This document shows positions 1-10,575 of a stretch of DNA of 64,000 nt, one piece after another. The notes beneath the pieces were generated by a model. It had not been told where the DNA came from. It made no database searches and saw nothing but the letters and a program-made list of their open reading frames with translations. This DNA comes from Polyporus tsugae. Taxonomy: Eukaryota > Basidiomycota > Agaricomycetes > Polyporales > Polyporaceae. The stretch covers positions 1-64,000 of the forward strand of contig JAHRBS010000009.1 in assembly GCA_024305745.1 (NCBI GenBank), given 5' to 3'. A program made the translations under genes and the position numbers. The first letter of the stretch is position 1. The number at the start of each line of letters is the position of its first letter.

Positions 1-137
1 CCTAACCCTAACCCTAACCCTAACCCTAACCCTAACCCTAACCCTAACCCTAACCCTAACCCTAACCCTAACCCTAACCCTAACCCTAACCCTAACCCTA
101 ACCCTAACCCTAACCCTAACCCTAACCCTAACCCTAA
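1..137. repeat. Telomeric repeat (CCCTAA)n
   Basis: About 22 uninterrupted copies of CCCTAA, the C-rich strand of the TTAGGG telomere repeat, read inward from position 1. This is a true chromosome end with the centromere to the right. The array stops abruptly at position 137 and is followed by unique sequence with no degenerate telomere variants. Confidence 0.98.
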
Positions 138-181
138 ACTCAACTAAGCAATAACAGTTAAGGAGATAACAAGGAACATAC

Positions 182-631
182 CGGCTGCCCAGAAGCACTG
201 GTCGACAGCTCAGAGTCCACGGCCATCTGGTCGACCGGAAGAGGAGGAGGCACCTCTTGTTCAGCAGCAAGGGCTGCAGCAAGCGCATCCGGAGCCTGTA
301 GCCAGCATCAGCAAAGAGATGCATATGTTCTGCTAAGTGCACTTACGACCCAGTAGACAGGCTTGACCTTGGTCAAGTGCTTATCCAGAGCTGTGCGGCT
401 GACATAGGTCCTAGTACAGGCCTTGCCATTGCTCGACACACACTTGCAAATAATATCACTTTTACTGTTACGAGTGACAGTGACCATGGGACCCTTTTTC
501 TCTGCAAACAGATGAGAGATCTTCCAGGTGAAGCGACGGCAGGTACGGTAGTGGTTGGCAGGATGCCCAGTGAAGAAGTTGTCACAGAAGGTGCACTTCT
601 TACTGTCAGTGGAGGTGGAAGTGGAAGCCAT
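182..631 (-). CDS. Zinc-finger-like protein gene, 3' end cut off by the telomere
   Basis: Two exons can be read toward the telomere: 631..347 (95 codons, starting M-A-S-T-S-T) and 295..182 (38 codons), joined in frame by GTAAGT...CAG. The second exon ends at a good donor (GTATGT at 181-176), but only about 40 bp remain before telomere repeat, so the next exon is missing. The N-terminal part has a C-x2-C...H...C cluster (CTFC, then H and C) and a second C-K-C...C...H group, which suggest zinc-binding modules. Exon 2 is Ala/Pro-rich and acidic. Such fingers occur in transposase-derived and DNA-binding proteins, but I do not recognise the family. Upstream in-frame Met codons exist, but the M at 631 begins a low-complexity Ser/Thr leader and looks the better start. 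Confidence 0.55.
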
Positions 632-810
632 GATGACGAACAGGGAATAGGCAGGTAGAGGGATAAGAGATAGATGGTGGTGGTTCAGGTTCAAGAGAGG
701 GTGGGAAAAAATAGACACTGCCAGGGTTCCATAATAGGAATGCTTGTCTTATCTTATCAGACTGACAGCCACCAGTGATGGTAATAGCTATGACTGATGC
801 TGCACAGCCA

Positions 811-885
811 CCCAAAAAGTCGAATCGACTTTTTGGGCGCTTTTTTGGGCTTATCTAAGCGCCCCAAAAGTCGATTCGACTTTTT
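811..885. repeat. Tandem perfect palindromes
   Basis: A 27-bp perfect palindrome at 811-837 has arms CCCAAAAAGTCGA and TCGACTTTTTGGG around a single A. It is followed about 30 bp later by a second, 866-884, with arms AAAAGTCGA/TCGACTTTT around a single T. A G/C-rich stretch with GGGCGCTTTTTTGGGC and GCGCCCC links them, so the whole can also fold as one larger hairpin. It lies at the edge of the subtelomeric repeat block. Confidence 0.8.
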
Positions 886-1059
886 GAGTATTACATAAGG
901 AGACAGAGCCTCCAAATGGACAAATATAGACAGAAACAAGCTGGACAATGCCAGTAGCCAAAGTATTAACAGATATAGTCCAATCATAGTCCTTGGGCAC
1001 TGAAGGCACCATCTCACACTCATTAACCCTAGCTCATTCCTGCAGTGGTCAGATAAACC

Positions 1060-2310
1060 TTGCACTAACTAAAACTTCAGACAGTAGTGGAAAATATTGG
1101 CGCGAGGTCCATAGCACAGTGACAAAGATAGGTATCAAGACCAAACTTATTCAACAACCTGTGGGAGATCTAGGGCTTTATAGAAAGTGCCTCGCGCCAG
1201 GAGGTTGTTAACTAGAAAGAGCCGTCAGAGGGCTCGCGCCACCTTATAGCACCTTGTACTAGTCAATAGATACTTGGTTGGCGCGAGGTCCGGTGAGCAA
1301 TAACCAAGAGGGTGACACCCCCACAATTATCTGCATGGGCTAGTCATAGTCCTTAAGCATATTATAGACCACCTCACCCTCCCTCACCCCTCCTCATTCT
1401 AGCACAATGGACCTCGTGCCAATAAAAACTTCAAAAAATGGCATAAAATATTGGCGCGAGGCCTGTTGCACAACAACGAGCATAGATATCAACATAACCC
1501 TTGTGGGAGGGCCTGTAGAGGTTCTAGAGCTACCTTAAAAGTGCCTCGCGCCAGTCAGTTGTTAAGTAGAATCAGCCGTCAGACACCTCGCGCCACCCTG
1601 CACCAGCTAATACAGACTCAGTTGGCGCGAGGTCGGTTGCGCCAGAATGAGAAGAGTCACCAACTTCAAACAGCTTAGAGGTGATAGAAGTGATCTTTAG
1701 ACTTCCATATAATCACCTTACACCAGCTGAACACGCCTTGTGCTATCACAACGGACCTCGCACCAACGTATTTCACCTATTTCTGGAGGGTCAGTTGGCG
1801 CGAGGTCCGGCGAGCAACAACGAGGAGGGTGGCAGCCCCAAAACTACCTGCACAGGCTAGCCATGATGCATGGGCACCTAATGGACCACCTCGCCCCACC
1901 TCGCCCCACCTCGTTCCAGCACAACAGACCTCGCGCCAACGGATTTGGGGTACATTACGTGGTAGTTGGCATATTTGAGGTCCGGCAAGCAGCAACAGAG
2001 GCAGTGACGATCCCCAAAACACCTACAGGGCCTAGCCATGGTCCTCGGGCACCTAATATACCAGCTCGCCCCACCTCGCCCCAGCCGGTTGTTGCACAAC
2101 GGACCTCGCGCCAATGGAAACTCCGAAAAATGGCCTAAAATATTGGCGCGAGGCCCGTTCCACAACGACGAGCACATGTATCGACATGAGACTTGTGGGA
2201 GGACGTGCGAGGGGTCTAGGGCTACCTAAAAAGTGCCTCGCGCCAGGAAGTTGCTAAGTAGAACGAGCCGTCAGAGCCCTCGCGCCAACTCGCGCCAGTA
2301 TTTAAGGGGC
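1060..2310. repeat. Subtelomeric higher-order repeat array
   Basis: Two unit types alternate. Type A, about 190-205 bp, occurs near 1060-1250, 1405-1605 and 2095-2300; each holds an AATATTGGCGCGAGG motif, then GTGGGAGG, a TCTAGRGCT stretch, AAGTGCCTCGCGCCAG, and GCCGTCAGA. Type B, about 150 bp, occurs near 1270-1425, 1790-1940 and 1960-2115; each opens with TTGGCGCGAGGTCCG (partly lost in the third) and ends in ACCTCGYGCCAA. TTGGCGCGAGG and its reverse complement CCTCGCGCCAA recur at unit edges more than a dozen times in both orientations. Open frames across this block are by-products of the repeat and not genes. Confidence 0.85.
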
Positions 2311-2710
2311 TTAGATACAGTATTATAGAGATAGTGTTCTCTACATAGAGGTGACCCGAGTTGTTCTTGGCCCCGACTTGTGTGTGGGTGTGGACGTTTG
2401 CGTGTTTATTGCCCTGATTCCATCTTCCACGCATCGCGAATTAGATTGAGACACCTAAACACCCTCAGGCCTCGGGAATCATTGCAGATGTGTTCCTGTG
2501 CCGCCCTCGACAAGACAAGAAGCGATTACCAACAACGACATGCATACCCTCTGAGCGCGAAGACGGGGGAATGATTTCTTACATTGTCATGTCCCATGAA
2601 TTTACGTTCGCGCTCTCGTGTAATGTTAAAAATGCTAGACAACGGGACCGCAAGCCCGGAGCTTCACCCCCGCCGGACTCAGGCGTACATCGTACTATTG
2701 CTGGCAGGAA
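2311..2710. other. No gene seen
   Basis: Unique sequence between the subtelomeric repeat and the LamB pseudogene. The last part, from about 2650, is alignable with the 5' flank of the intact LamB/YcsF gene (about 22.7 kb, other strand). No coding frame is supported. Confidence 0.6.
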
Positions 2711-4133
2711 GTGCTTGGACTCCCCGCTTTCATTAACTCTTAGATGGGACAGGTGAGGCACGGCGCACGATGTTCATATACATGAATAGTTCATATCACG
2801 ATAGTCGCGACAATACAGAGGGGACAACGTAGAGGTGGTATTGGTCGGCATGATGATCGTCGGGACTCGGATGGCGTCTCGCGCCGGCGCTTCCGCTGTG
2901 CGACTTGTTCCCGTACCTCGACAATGCCACGCTGCCGCATTCCGCCCCCACACTCTCCACCTAACCCTGGAATCCAGTACTAATGGTAATTCTGGAAGAG
3001 GATTTGCCCTCTATAAGATCGTACGTCCCATTTTCCAGTCTCGGAGCATTGTGCTTTTGCTGATGACTTGTGTTCGAACTTCCGAGCAGGGCGACGACCC
3101 GGATTCACGAGGACGACATATCTCGCGAACATGGAGTGCGGTTTCCGCGCTTCGTAGTAAGCCCTCTCCTGAATCTCACACAGTGGCTAACTATATATGA
3201 ACTATGGAGACTTGGCGGTCATCGACTAGACCGTCCGATCGGCGAAAGCGAAACAACTCGCGCTTGTTGGTGCGCATCCCTTTTTCCCACAAAAGCAGGG
3301 TTGGGGGCAACGCGGGATGGTTATGGAGTGCCAACTCATATCCATATTCTGCGTAAATACACGTTAAAGGACATCTGTTAAGACGAACTGGCTTCGTTTT
3401 TCATCCAAATCGGCGCCCTGACCAGGTTTCTCTAAGTCCACAACGCGCGGCTCAACCACGTGAGTCCGCCTCGCTCTTCCTTCAAGCCGTGGATGCTATC
3501 GACTCGTACTCATGTCACCCACGAATAGATCAAGCCGCATGAGGAGGTGTATGGGATATCGGCCCGAAACATCGCTCTGGCCCGTGCCTTCGTCGGAGTG
3601 GCGAAGCTTTACAATGTGCCCTTCAACATGGGTCTCGCATGGACATATCACCAGACTGTTGCACAGATGACCCGTTCATCGTAGGTCCGTCCCTCCATCC
3701 TCGCTCTTGGTGTTCGGTCTTTTGGTAGGCTGAGCTTCTCCGGAGTGGTTCGCTGACCTAGACCATATGCCGAAGTGAGTCCTATCCTGCCTTCTCCGTT
3801 CCACGCTTCTCGTTTTCGCTAAATGTATTTCGCGGACCCCCACGGGGCACACGTAGGAAGCGTGATCTTCGAGGTAGTCAAGATAGGGTAAACAGATTAC
3901 TCGGGGAGAAGAAAACACGACCGTTGGAGGATTTGTACCGCTTCCGGAGCCTGGCGTTCCCGCGGTATCTCTGTTGTCACCCTTCTACTACGGTGAGCAC
4001 GACCACAAGACTTCTCCTCTCGTGAAACTGCGGCTTGATGCTAATGGCGGTGGCGATAGTTCAGGGAGCGGTCGAGATTGCTTGGATTGTTGAACGGCTA
4101 GTGAACGAACATCATGCGCAATTGTGTGCCTAG
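2711..4133 (+). pseudogene. LamB/YcsF family (5-oxoprolinase subunit A-like) pseudogene
   Basis: A decayed copy of the intact gene at 22648-21180. Homologous pieces occur in the same order: exon 1 with the ATG changed to GTG (2711-2752, internal stop), the GFALYKI microexon (near 3001), the AKAxxxxxVGAHP block (about 3240-3300), the DELASFFI block (about 3385), the VYGISARNIALARAFVGVAK block (about 3546-3605), EWFADLDH (about 3745), GGFVPLPE (about 3925) and the C-terminal GAVEIA helix ending in TAG at 4131. Lost start, in-frame stops and indels (for example after VPF) rule out a product. It belongs to an inverted segmental duplication with the 18.2-22.7 kb block. Confidence 0.85.
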
Positions 4134-5282
4134 TCCCTGGTGACTCGTTCTATCTAGATAAACCAGTATCGCCGCACTCTGTCGACCGTGCAGTTGTCCC
4201 GCCATTGCCAGAGAGACACTCGTATTCGCGGCCTACATGACTGGGGTGCTGGACGATCCTTCCGTCTTGGCCTCCCGGCGGATTGCTGTTGCCACTTCAC
4301 TTTGCAACTTGAACTCAAATTACATCTTTCTCTCCAGCATTGGGGGACGGTGAGTGCTGCCCTCGATCGGTTTCTACTCTCGCTAAAAGCTATCATAACG
4401 AGTCTGTACACTCCGGAACTGTGGTGCACGACCTGTAGTCTATTAGGTACGTATGCCAGCCATACTGTGAAGCGCGTCATAAATGCTGAAAACCTTCAAA
4501 GAATTCTATACATTCATAAGTAGCTAAACCATCCTCACGGTTCCGGCCATACTTGGCTGTGCGCCTTCAGCACCTCGACTGGGATAGCTTCCGCAATGTT
4601 CGGAGCCATAGCTAAGTCCGCTCTCAGCAGCCGCCCGCATTACAACTGTCCCACATCCAATCTAGCCGCATTTATTGGGAACTTCCGAGCTCCGTAGAGA
4701 AATTGTGCCGAAGCGAGAGCTTGAAGATATCTTGTGTGAAGCCACACGCGATGAGCTGGAGGCGAGTCACTGTCGGCGTTATCCGCCATTGGCCCCGATA
4801 AGATCTCAGCCTGGATTTGGGATAGTCGGACGGAACTTGGCTCTTGAACGTCGTCCACGATGATGGTCCTCCCCGTCCTGTTCCTCTGCCCGCCGCCTCA
4901 CAGATGGCTCAGCATGCGCCTGCGCCTTGTCGCCACCCCGGACCTTGTATCGGACCATAAAGCTGCGCCCCGTGCCGCTAGGGTGGATCGGGACTGACAC
5001 GTGAGTCACCATTTCCCTTAGGCGGTCGGTGCATTCCCGGCGGCACGCAACGAAGGTGGGAACGGACCAGGGGGCGTAACTCGTATCGCAAATCCAGTTT
5101 CAGACCGCACGCTCATTCGACGGTCGCTGGTGCGCGCGGCTTCCCTTCTAACCCTTCTGGATGACGCACTGACGCTCGTACAGGGTATACCGTAACATCA
5201 CGCCAAAACGTTTATCCCCACCACTCTATTTCTACCCCGCACTCGCCTCCAACCCTATGCTATTCCCTCTAGCTGTCGTCCC
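4134..5282. other. Intergenic part of the inverted duplication; no intact gene
   Basis: No defensible gene. Scattered stretches match the complement of 19899-21179, for example the segment after the LamB stop (ACCAGTATCG versus ACCAGCATCG) and GGCTCTTGAACGTCGTCCAC near 4840, which recurs near 20330. The last 130 bp are a conserved promoter segment shared with the other two monooxygenase copies: AACCCTTCTGG, then CACTGACGCTCGTA, then CTATTTCTACCCCG just before the ATG. Confidence 0.6.
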
Positions 5283-6967
5283 ATGTCTTCCCAACCAACT
5301 CAACCCCTTTCCCCGGTCGCTGCTCACCGCTCTGCGACTGCCGAGGGTGCCTCCGTCCACACCACCCTCTACGATGGCCGAGAGGCTCCCCACCAGCTCC
5401 ATGTCCTCATCGTCGGCTGTGGTATGGGCGGACTCTCCGCTGCACACGGCCTCGGCAAGGCGGGGCACAAGGTGACCCTATTCGAGGCTGCCCCCGCCAT
5501 CGGCGAAGTCGGCGCCGGCATCCAGGTTACACCTAACGTCTCGCGGTTACTCCATCGATGGGGCGCGGGACCCGCGCTCGAGGCCGTTGCTGTCCGACCC
5601 GACGCGATCGCTCTCAGGAGGTACGACACAGGAGAGCGGGTGGGATACACGCAATGGACGGACATGGAGGAGAAACACAGTGCGCCCTACTACCACATCC
5701 ACCGCGCGGACCTCCACAAGCTCCTGTTCGACCTCGCCGTGCCGCACATGACGCTCCGCTTGAACTCGACGGTGGTCAGTGTGGACCCAGACGCGCCGTC
5801 CGTGACCCTCGCGTCCGGAGAGGTAGTGCGGGGAGACCTGATCGTCGGTGCCGATGGCGTCAAGAGCTTGATTCAAGAGGTCGTCCTCGGTCACACCAAC
5901 CCAGCCGAGGCGACGGGAGATGCCGCATATCGCGCCGTCATACCTTCGCACCTGCTGTTAAACGACCCGGAGCTTAAGGAGCTCATCAACGTGCCGGAGA
6001 TGACGGGTTGGATGGGCCCCGGGCGACATATTATGGCATACAACATCGTACGTTGTCTCTTCCACCCCGCGCCTGCGTTTCCACTGAATTTCGACCAAAG
6101 AGGAGCAAGAAAGAATACAACCTTGTCCTCATCCACCCTGACGACGGTTCGGTTGAGTCGTGGACGGCCGAGGGCAGCGCTGATAAGATGCGCGCCGATT
6201 TCGCGGACTACGAGCCCAGGTGCGCTGCATCTTTAATCGCCCTCACACGGTGTCTTGATCAACGTCTGACAGAATACGCAAGATCCTGAGCTTCGTCCAG
6301 TCGACGCTCAAATGGCGACTCATGGACCGCAGACCGCTGAAGAAATGGATCCACCCCTCCAATCGCGTCATACTCTTAGGTGACGCTTGTCATCCGATGC
6401 TGGTCAGTCCCACCCAAGCTAGCTAAACTTCTATTGAACTGACCCGCGCTCATCTTTCCTCGCGCAACCCCCTTTCATCTCTGCGACGCCCGCCACTGAC
6501 CACAGCCGTATCGCGCGCAAGGCGCAGCGATGGCGATCGAGGACGGCGCCGTGCTCGGAAACCTCCTCTCGCGCCTCGCCCACCCTGCACAGCTCCCCGT
6601 TTTTCTGCACGCGTACGAAGACCTGCGGCTGCCGCGCACGGCTGAGACGCAGAACCAGTCCCGCCTCAACCAGACGATCTTCCACCTCCCCGACGGGCCC
6701 GAGCAGGAGCAGCGCGACGCAGACATGCGGAGGGCGACGGAGCTCGAGCTGCGGCGGATGCGTGGCGACGAGAGCCCGGCGGGGGACGCCCTCACGGGCA
6801 GCGCGAACCAGTGGGCGGACGAGAAGAAGAGCCGGATTCAGTTCGGGTACGACGCGGACGAGGCTGCGGAGCAGTGGTGGCGCGACGTCGGCGAGCGCAA
6901 GCTCGGTCTCGCGCACGGGACGCTCGACAGTGGCTTAGGCCATACCACGGTCCTTTCGCGGCTGTGA
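5283..6967 (+). CDS. FAD-dependent monooxygenase (salicylate hydroxylase-like), copy A
   Basis: Four exons, 5283..6047, 6101..6219, 6273..6402 and 6506..6967, give 491 residues in one frame, close to the usual 400-490 for group A flavoprotein hydroxylases. The FAD-binding GxGxxG is GCGMGG at residues 45-50. The second FAD/NAD(P)H motif, with GADG at 189-192, and the GDACHPM ribityl-binding motif at 331-337 are both present. Enzymes of this family hydroxylate aromatic or heteroaromatic acids using NAD(P)H and O2; the substrate here cannot be told. No signal peptide or membrane segment is seen. Paralogs: pseudogene B (16489-14808) and intact copy C (19898-18197), with identical intron positions. 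It lies next to a LamB/YcsF pseudogene in the same orientation. Confidence 0.93.
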
Positions 6968-7973
6968 GGATTTTTCTGGGTGCAGATCACCCGTCGTTCG
7001 TTCTTTCACTCCCACCGCGTGCCCCACGTCCGGCGCTGTGTGCATGCCTGGTCCGGATGTTTCCAGACTCGACGATGGACAGGAACGCCGATATCTGATG
7101 TAGATTATATGCAGCGCACTGTACTGGTAGACATTTGTACGATCTCGACTCATGACCCTGATTGGAGCCAACTGCTGGATGAGAGGTTTAACCTCGCCTG
7201 AATGGATTTTCCACATTAATCGTGCGGGGAACCCAGTGCATGACCTTAAAACGGGTGCGATTCGTAAGGAGTCAAAATGCTCTTTACGTATGCGACAGTC
7301 GTCACGAGTGTGCAACAAGGTTCGCGGCATCGGATAGGGCGACGTCGCATAACCTTGCACGCAAAGCGTCATTTTGCCGTAGTCAATGCTTATCGTGAGA
7401 TGCTTGAGCGTTGAGAGTCTCCGAGCGCAACACCGTGCAGATAGGCAACACGCTTGCTTTCCTGATACCCGGAAGTGGCTGAGTTCGCGTTCACAAGGAC
7501 TGCACCAGCAGACCCCGGCCAAAGGCAAACCGGACCCGCCGCATCCATCGCACCGTGTGTCATTCCGGGAAGAAGACAGATGCCGACCGAGGTTCATAGG
7601 TCCAGGCTGAACGGCGGACCCACGACGCGGCCACTACCGCAAACCCGGACATACAGCGGGGGAAGTACAGCGGGGTTTGGGGGATGCGCGCGGAGCTCAC
7701 GGGACACAGGGGGGGCCAATACGCAATAGGCTTGTGTGTGAATATGGAAACCTAATCGACAGAGAACCGGATAAGCCAGCGAAGCACCCGTCGGACGTTG
7801 CGCGCGCGCAGCGTGCATTGCTAGGCACTAGATGGGGCAATACCGATATTGACGTCCTCTAGCCAACGCTGAATCGCCAAGGGGTGTGGTTCGAGGTGTC
7901 TCTCTGCAATATGTCAGCAACGCGCTGAGGATGGACGAAGGAGGGCGATAGCGGACGGGGGTAGATCGCTCGC
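6968..7973. other. No gene seen
   Basis: Convergent 3' intergenic space between copy A (+) and the F-box gene (-). Several open frames of 60-220 codons overlap on both strands without domain signal or paralog support. Confidence 0.6.
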
Positions 7974-10216
7974 TCAGCCGACGCACCACTGCCAGATCAC
8001 GCCTGTGGAGAGACGGACATCGGACGACGCGAGTCAGCGAGCGTAGCAGAGGGACGGGCGCGAGACAGGACAACGTCACTTACCTAGCGGGTCGGCGTCC
8101 TCGTGCAATGCGCCCGTCCACATCCCGAGCGCGCCCATCGCCGAGCCCACGCCGCCCAGCTGGACGGACTCGGACGCCCACTCGTCCTCATTCGACCCCG
8201 GCGCAGTCGACGTCTGTTGCGCGTCCGCGTTTGCAAGGTGGGGCGAAGGCGGGAAGGGGGGGGACAGGTGGAAAGATGAGCCTGTTAGGTTGTCGCGACT
8301 AGAATAATAATGCGCATGCACGCACCGTGGACCAGCGCACGCTCCCGTCAGACAGTATGCTCACCGTGCCGTGCACCCGGCGGACGTCCTCGTCGGCCCC
8401 GTCGAAGCTTCCGACCCACCCGCCGCCGCCCATCTCGCCCTCGACGTGGATCGTCGGCCGGTCCGGGAAGAGCCGCGGGAGCGAGGGCGGGGAGTAGCCG
8501 GTGATGCGGAGGCACATCGGGACGATGATCCACGCCTCGTCGAGCTCTGGGTCCTGGAAGTCTCCGTAATTCTGCAGCGATGTTCGTAAGCACGAGGGAT
8601 AGGGGGGAGAGGGAGAAGACTGACGGTGTGATCTGGGGCACAGAACAGGTCAGTTGGGCATCGGGTCAGTCTGAGCCATAGGATAGTACGCACACATGAG
8701 GTCGTCGTAGTCCAGCCAGCACACGAGACGTCTGCACGGTAGGCGGGTCAGACATAGATCAGCTAGCTAGCGAGAAGGGCACGTCCGACACCGACCTCCA
8801 GATCCCCTCCGCACCGGCCCAGTCGTGTTCGTGGTTTCTCCATTCTTCGACTGGTCCGTCTGGCTCTTGTACCTGCGCTGACTCCCTCGATGGAAGGTCT
8901 GGACTGGGCCTCGGATGCTCTGGGACCCACGCGCCTGCGCGGAGGTTGTCCCAGTCTTCGAGCTTCGCTATATCCTCCGCGTCCACGTGCTTGCGAAGCT
9001 TACACTCTGCGACGATGCGCGCAGCGGCGAGCCATGCCCAGTCAGGACGGAGCTGCTCGGTGGTGGGCAGCGTGCCCGTCGAAGGCGATGGCCCAGGGCC
9101 GACCGTGGGTTCCGGAGTGGCAGAGGACGTGCTCATGCTCGCGTCGTCCGGCGGGACGTAGTCCGTGTCAGAGTCCGAGTCGAAGTCCTCCGCGGCGGCG
9201 TCGGGGATATCCACACCACTGTCGCTCTCCTTCGGGGCGCGTGTTAGGATGGCGAGGTAGGGACCCCAGTTCCGCCTCTTCGAGAGGTACTGCATGCGGA
9301 ACGCGCGTGGTCTCGCGTGTTCCCTCACGCGGGCCCTCTGCGCCGTCTCGCTCATGTCTTGCACCTCTACCCTCTCGTCTTCCTTTAGATCCGTGGGGGA
9401 CTTGCCCGCCCGTCTCTGACTCGAGCGAGAAGGAGGGGATGCGTCTATGGTCTCAGCGTCGACGACGGGGATAGGGAGGAAGCCGAGGTAGGCCGTGAGC
9501 TGACAGAAGTTCTGGCTCTCCGTAGTATTGTACCCATAGCCCGCAACATTCCAAGAGAATATATGCTGAGTGAGGGTGAACGGGAGCCCGTGCGAGAGCC
9601 TTTGCCTAAGCCAGGCGATGTTGAGGGAGGGAGTCTGATCGTGGACACTAGGTGGGTAGACGGACGTCCGGGCATGGGCTTGCGTCAGGTCAGAGCTGTC
9701 TGCTGACTGAGAGAGCAGCTGGTGCCGGAGGGAATGGCGCGTAGTGCTGATGACGGAAAGAAGAGCCTTCAGGAGGCGGATGTGGTTCTCGGGATCCGAA
9801 TCCTGGGCGGCAGGGAAGCTGTCGATAGGATACATGATCGACGTGGTCGAGCGGCGAGTGCGCTTTTTGGGCGAGACTGGAAGCGGGTGTGCCCTTCGTT
9901 GAGTGAAGTTTGCGGCCCACGTGCATTCCGTGAACGCGTATTGCCAACCAATATCTGCATCGGACTTATTAGTCAGCAGTACGAAGACAAGTGCTCAAAG
10001 GTTACCTTCGTTGACACCACGTAACAGTCTCGGATCGTCGAAGGTGGTTAGGAATAGAGCACGCCAAAGATGATGGTCTGGGGCATCATATATGAGGGTG
10101 CGCAGCTATCGACAAACCTGACCAAGGGCGGCGAGAGACGAAGGGTGGCCTTTGACGTTGCAAATGATCAGAATGGTCTCAATGAGCTCTGCAGGAAGCG
10201 ACAGCAGCTCTGACAT
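7974..10216 (-). pseudogene. F-box domain protein gene with an in-frame TAG
   Basis: Exons traced: 10216..10006, 9954..8796, 8731..8696, 8571..8326, 8213..8084 and 8002..7974. The N-terminus LPAELIETILIIC... is an F-box (about residues 7-45), followed by a long domain with IGWQYAFTECTWAANF, an acidic Ser-rich linker, and a C-terminal region with DFQDPELDEAWIIVP and a VQLGGVGSAMGALGMWTG stretch typical of a large basidiomycete F-box family. A TAG (10108-10106) interrupts the F-box between C-R and L-R-T-L. The frame stays clearly coding on both sides and no intron removes it, so this is a nonsense allele or pseudogene unless a downstream start is used. The junction between the exons at 8696 and 8571 is one base out of phase with the splice sites I can see, so a mini-exon or a second lesion lies there. 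Confidence 0.75.
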
Positions 10217-10357
10217 AATGCAGTCAACTTGTGTGGTCCAGTCGAGAGTGCTCGTCGGTTATCGGGGTCGATTGCAGGAAACAAGTTCAAGTCGGTCTCG
10301 ACCCGCGCCGGACTCGGAGCCGCATTGACGCCTGCAGGGGAGAACCGAGAAAAAGAT

Positions 10358-10408
10358 TCCGACATACGGAATCGAACCCCGAGCTATCGTGTGAGACACC
10401 ATATCGGA
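10358..10408 (-). pseudogene. Truncated tRNA (tRNA-Glu(CTC)-like remnant)
   Basis: On the minus strand, TCCGATA and TGTCGGA form a seven-pair acceptor stem and GGGGTTCGATTCC gives a T-arm/B-box, with an anticodon-loop-like TCTCACAC between. Total length is only 51 nt, so the D-arm and the 5' side of the anticodon stem are deleted. The acceptor and loop agree best with tRNA-Glu(CTC); Val(CAC) is an alternative. It should not be functional. Confidence 0.55.
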
Positions 10409-10434
10409 CTTACTAAGCTGTACATACTAACTTA

Positions 10435-10473
10435 GATCCAAACAGCCATGGTAACTCCATGGCTGTTTGGATC
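10435..10473. repeat. Perfect 17-bp inverted repeat
   Basis: Arms GATCCAAACAGCCATGG (10435-10451) and its exact reverse complement (10457-10473) are separated by TAACT. It lies 27 bp from the tRNA remnant and about 100 bp upstream of the first reductase start. It could be a stem-loop, an operator-like site, or the edge of a small mobile element. Confidence 0.85.
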
Positions 10474-10575
10474 CTGGAATTGATCACAAGGTAGTACCTC
10501 CAACGTCCGACATCCAACGTCCATAAGAACGGAGTGTTCGCTGTTGAGCGCTCCTCCTTCATCTCCAGTACTACC

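Noticed and set aside
1451..2229. Open frames of 60-130 codons on both strands within the subtelomeric array
   Set aside because: They follow the repeat units, change frame between copies of the same unit, and code for compositionally odd proteins.
6935..7597. 220-codon minus-strand frame behind monooxygenase A
   Set aside because: No domain, no paralog behind copies B or C, and overlapped by several frames on the other strand.
8890..9474. Plus-strand frame of 194 codons
   Set aside because: Antisense shadow of the large F-box exon (9954-8796), which has a coherent protein and splice sites.
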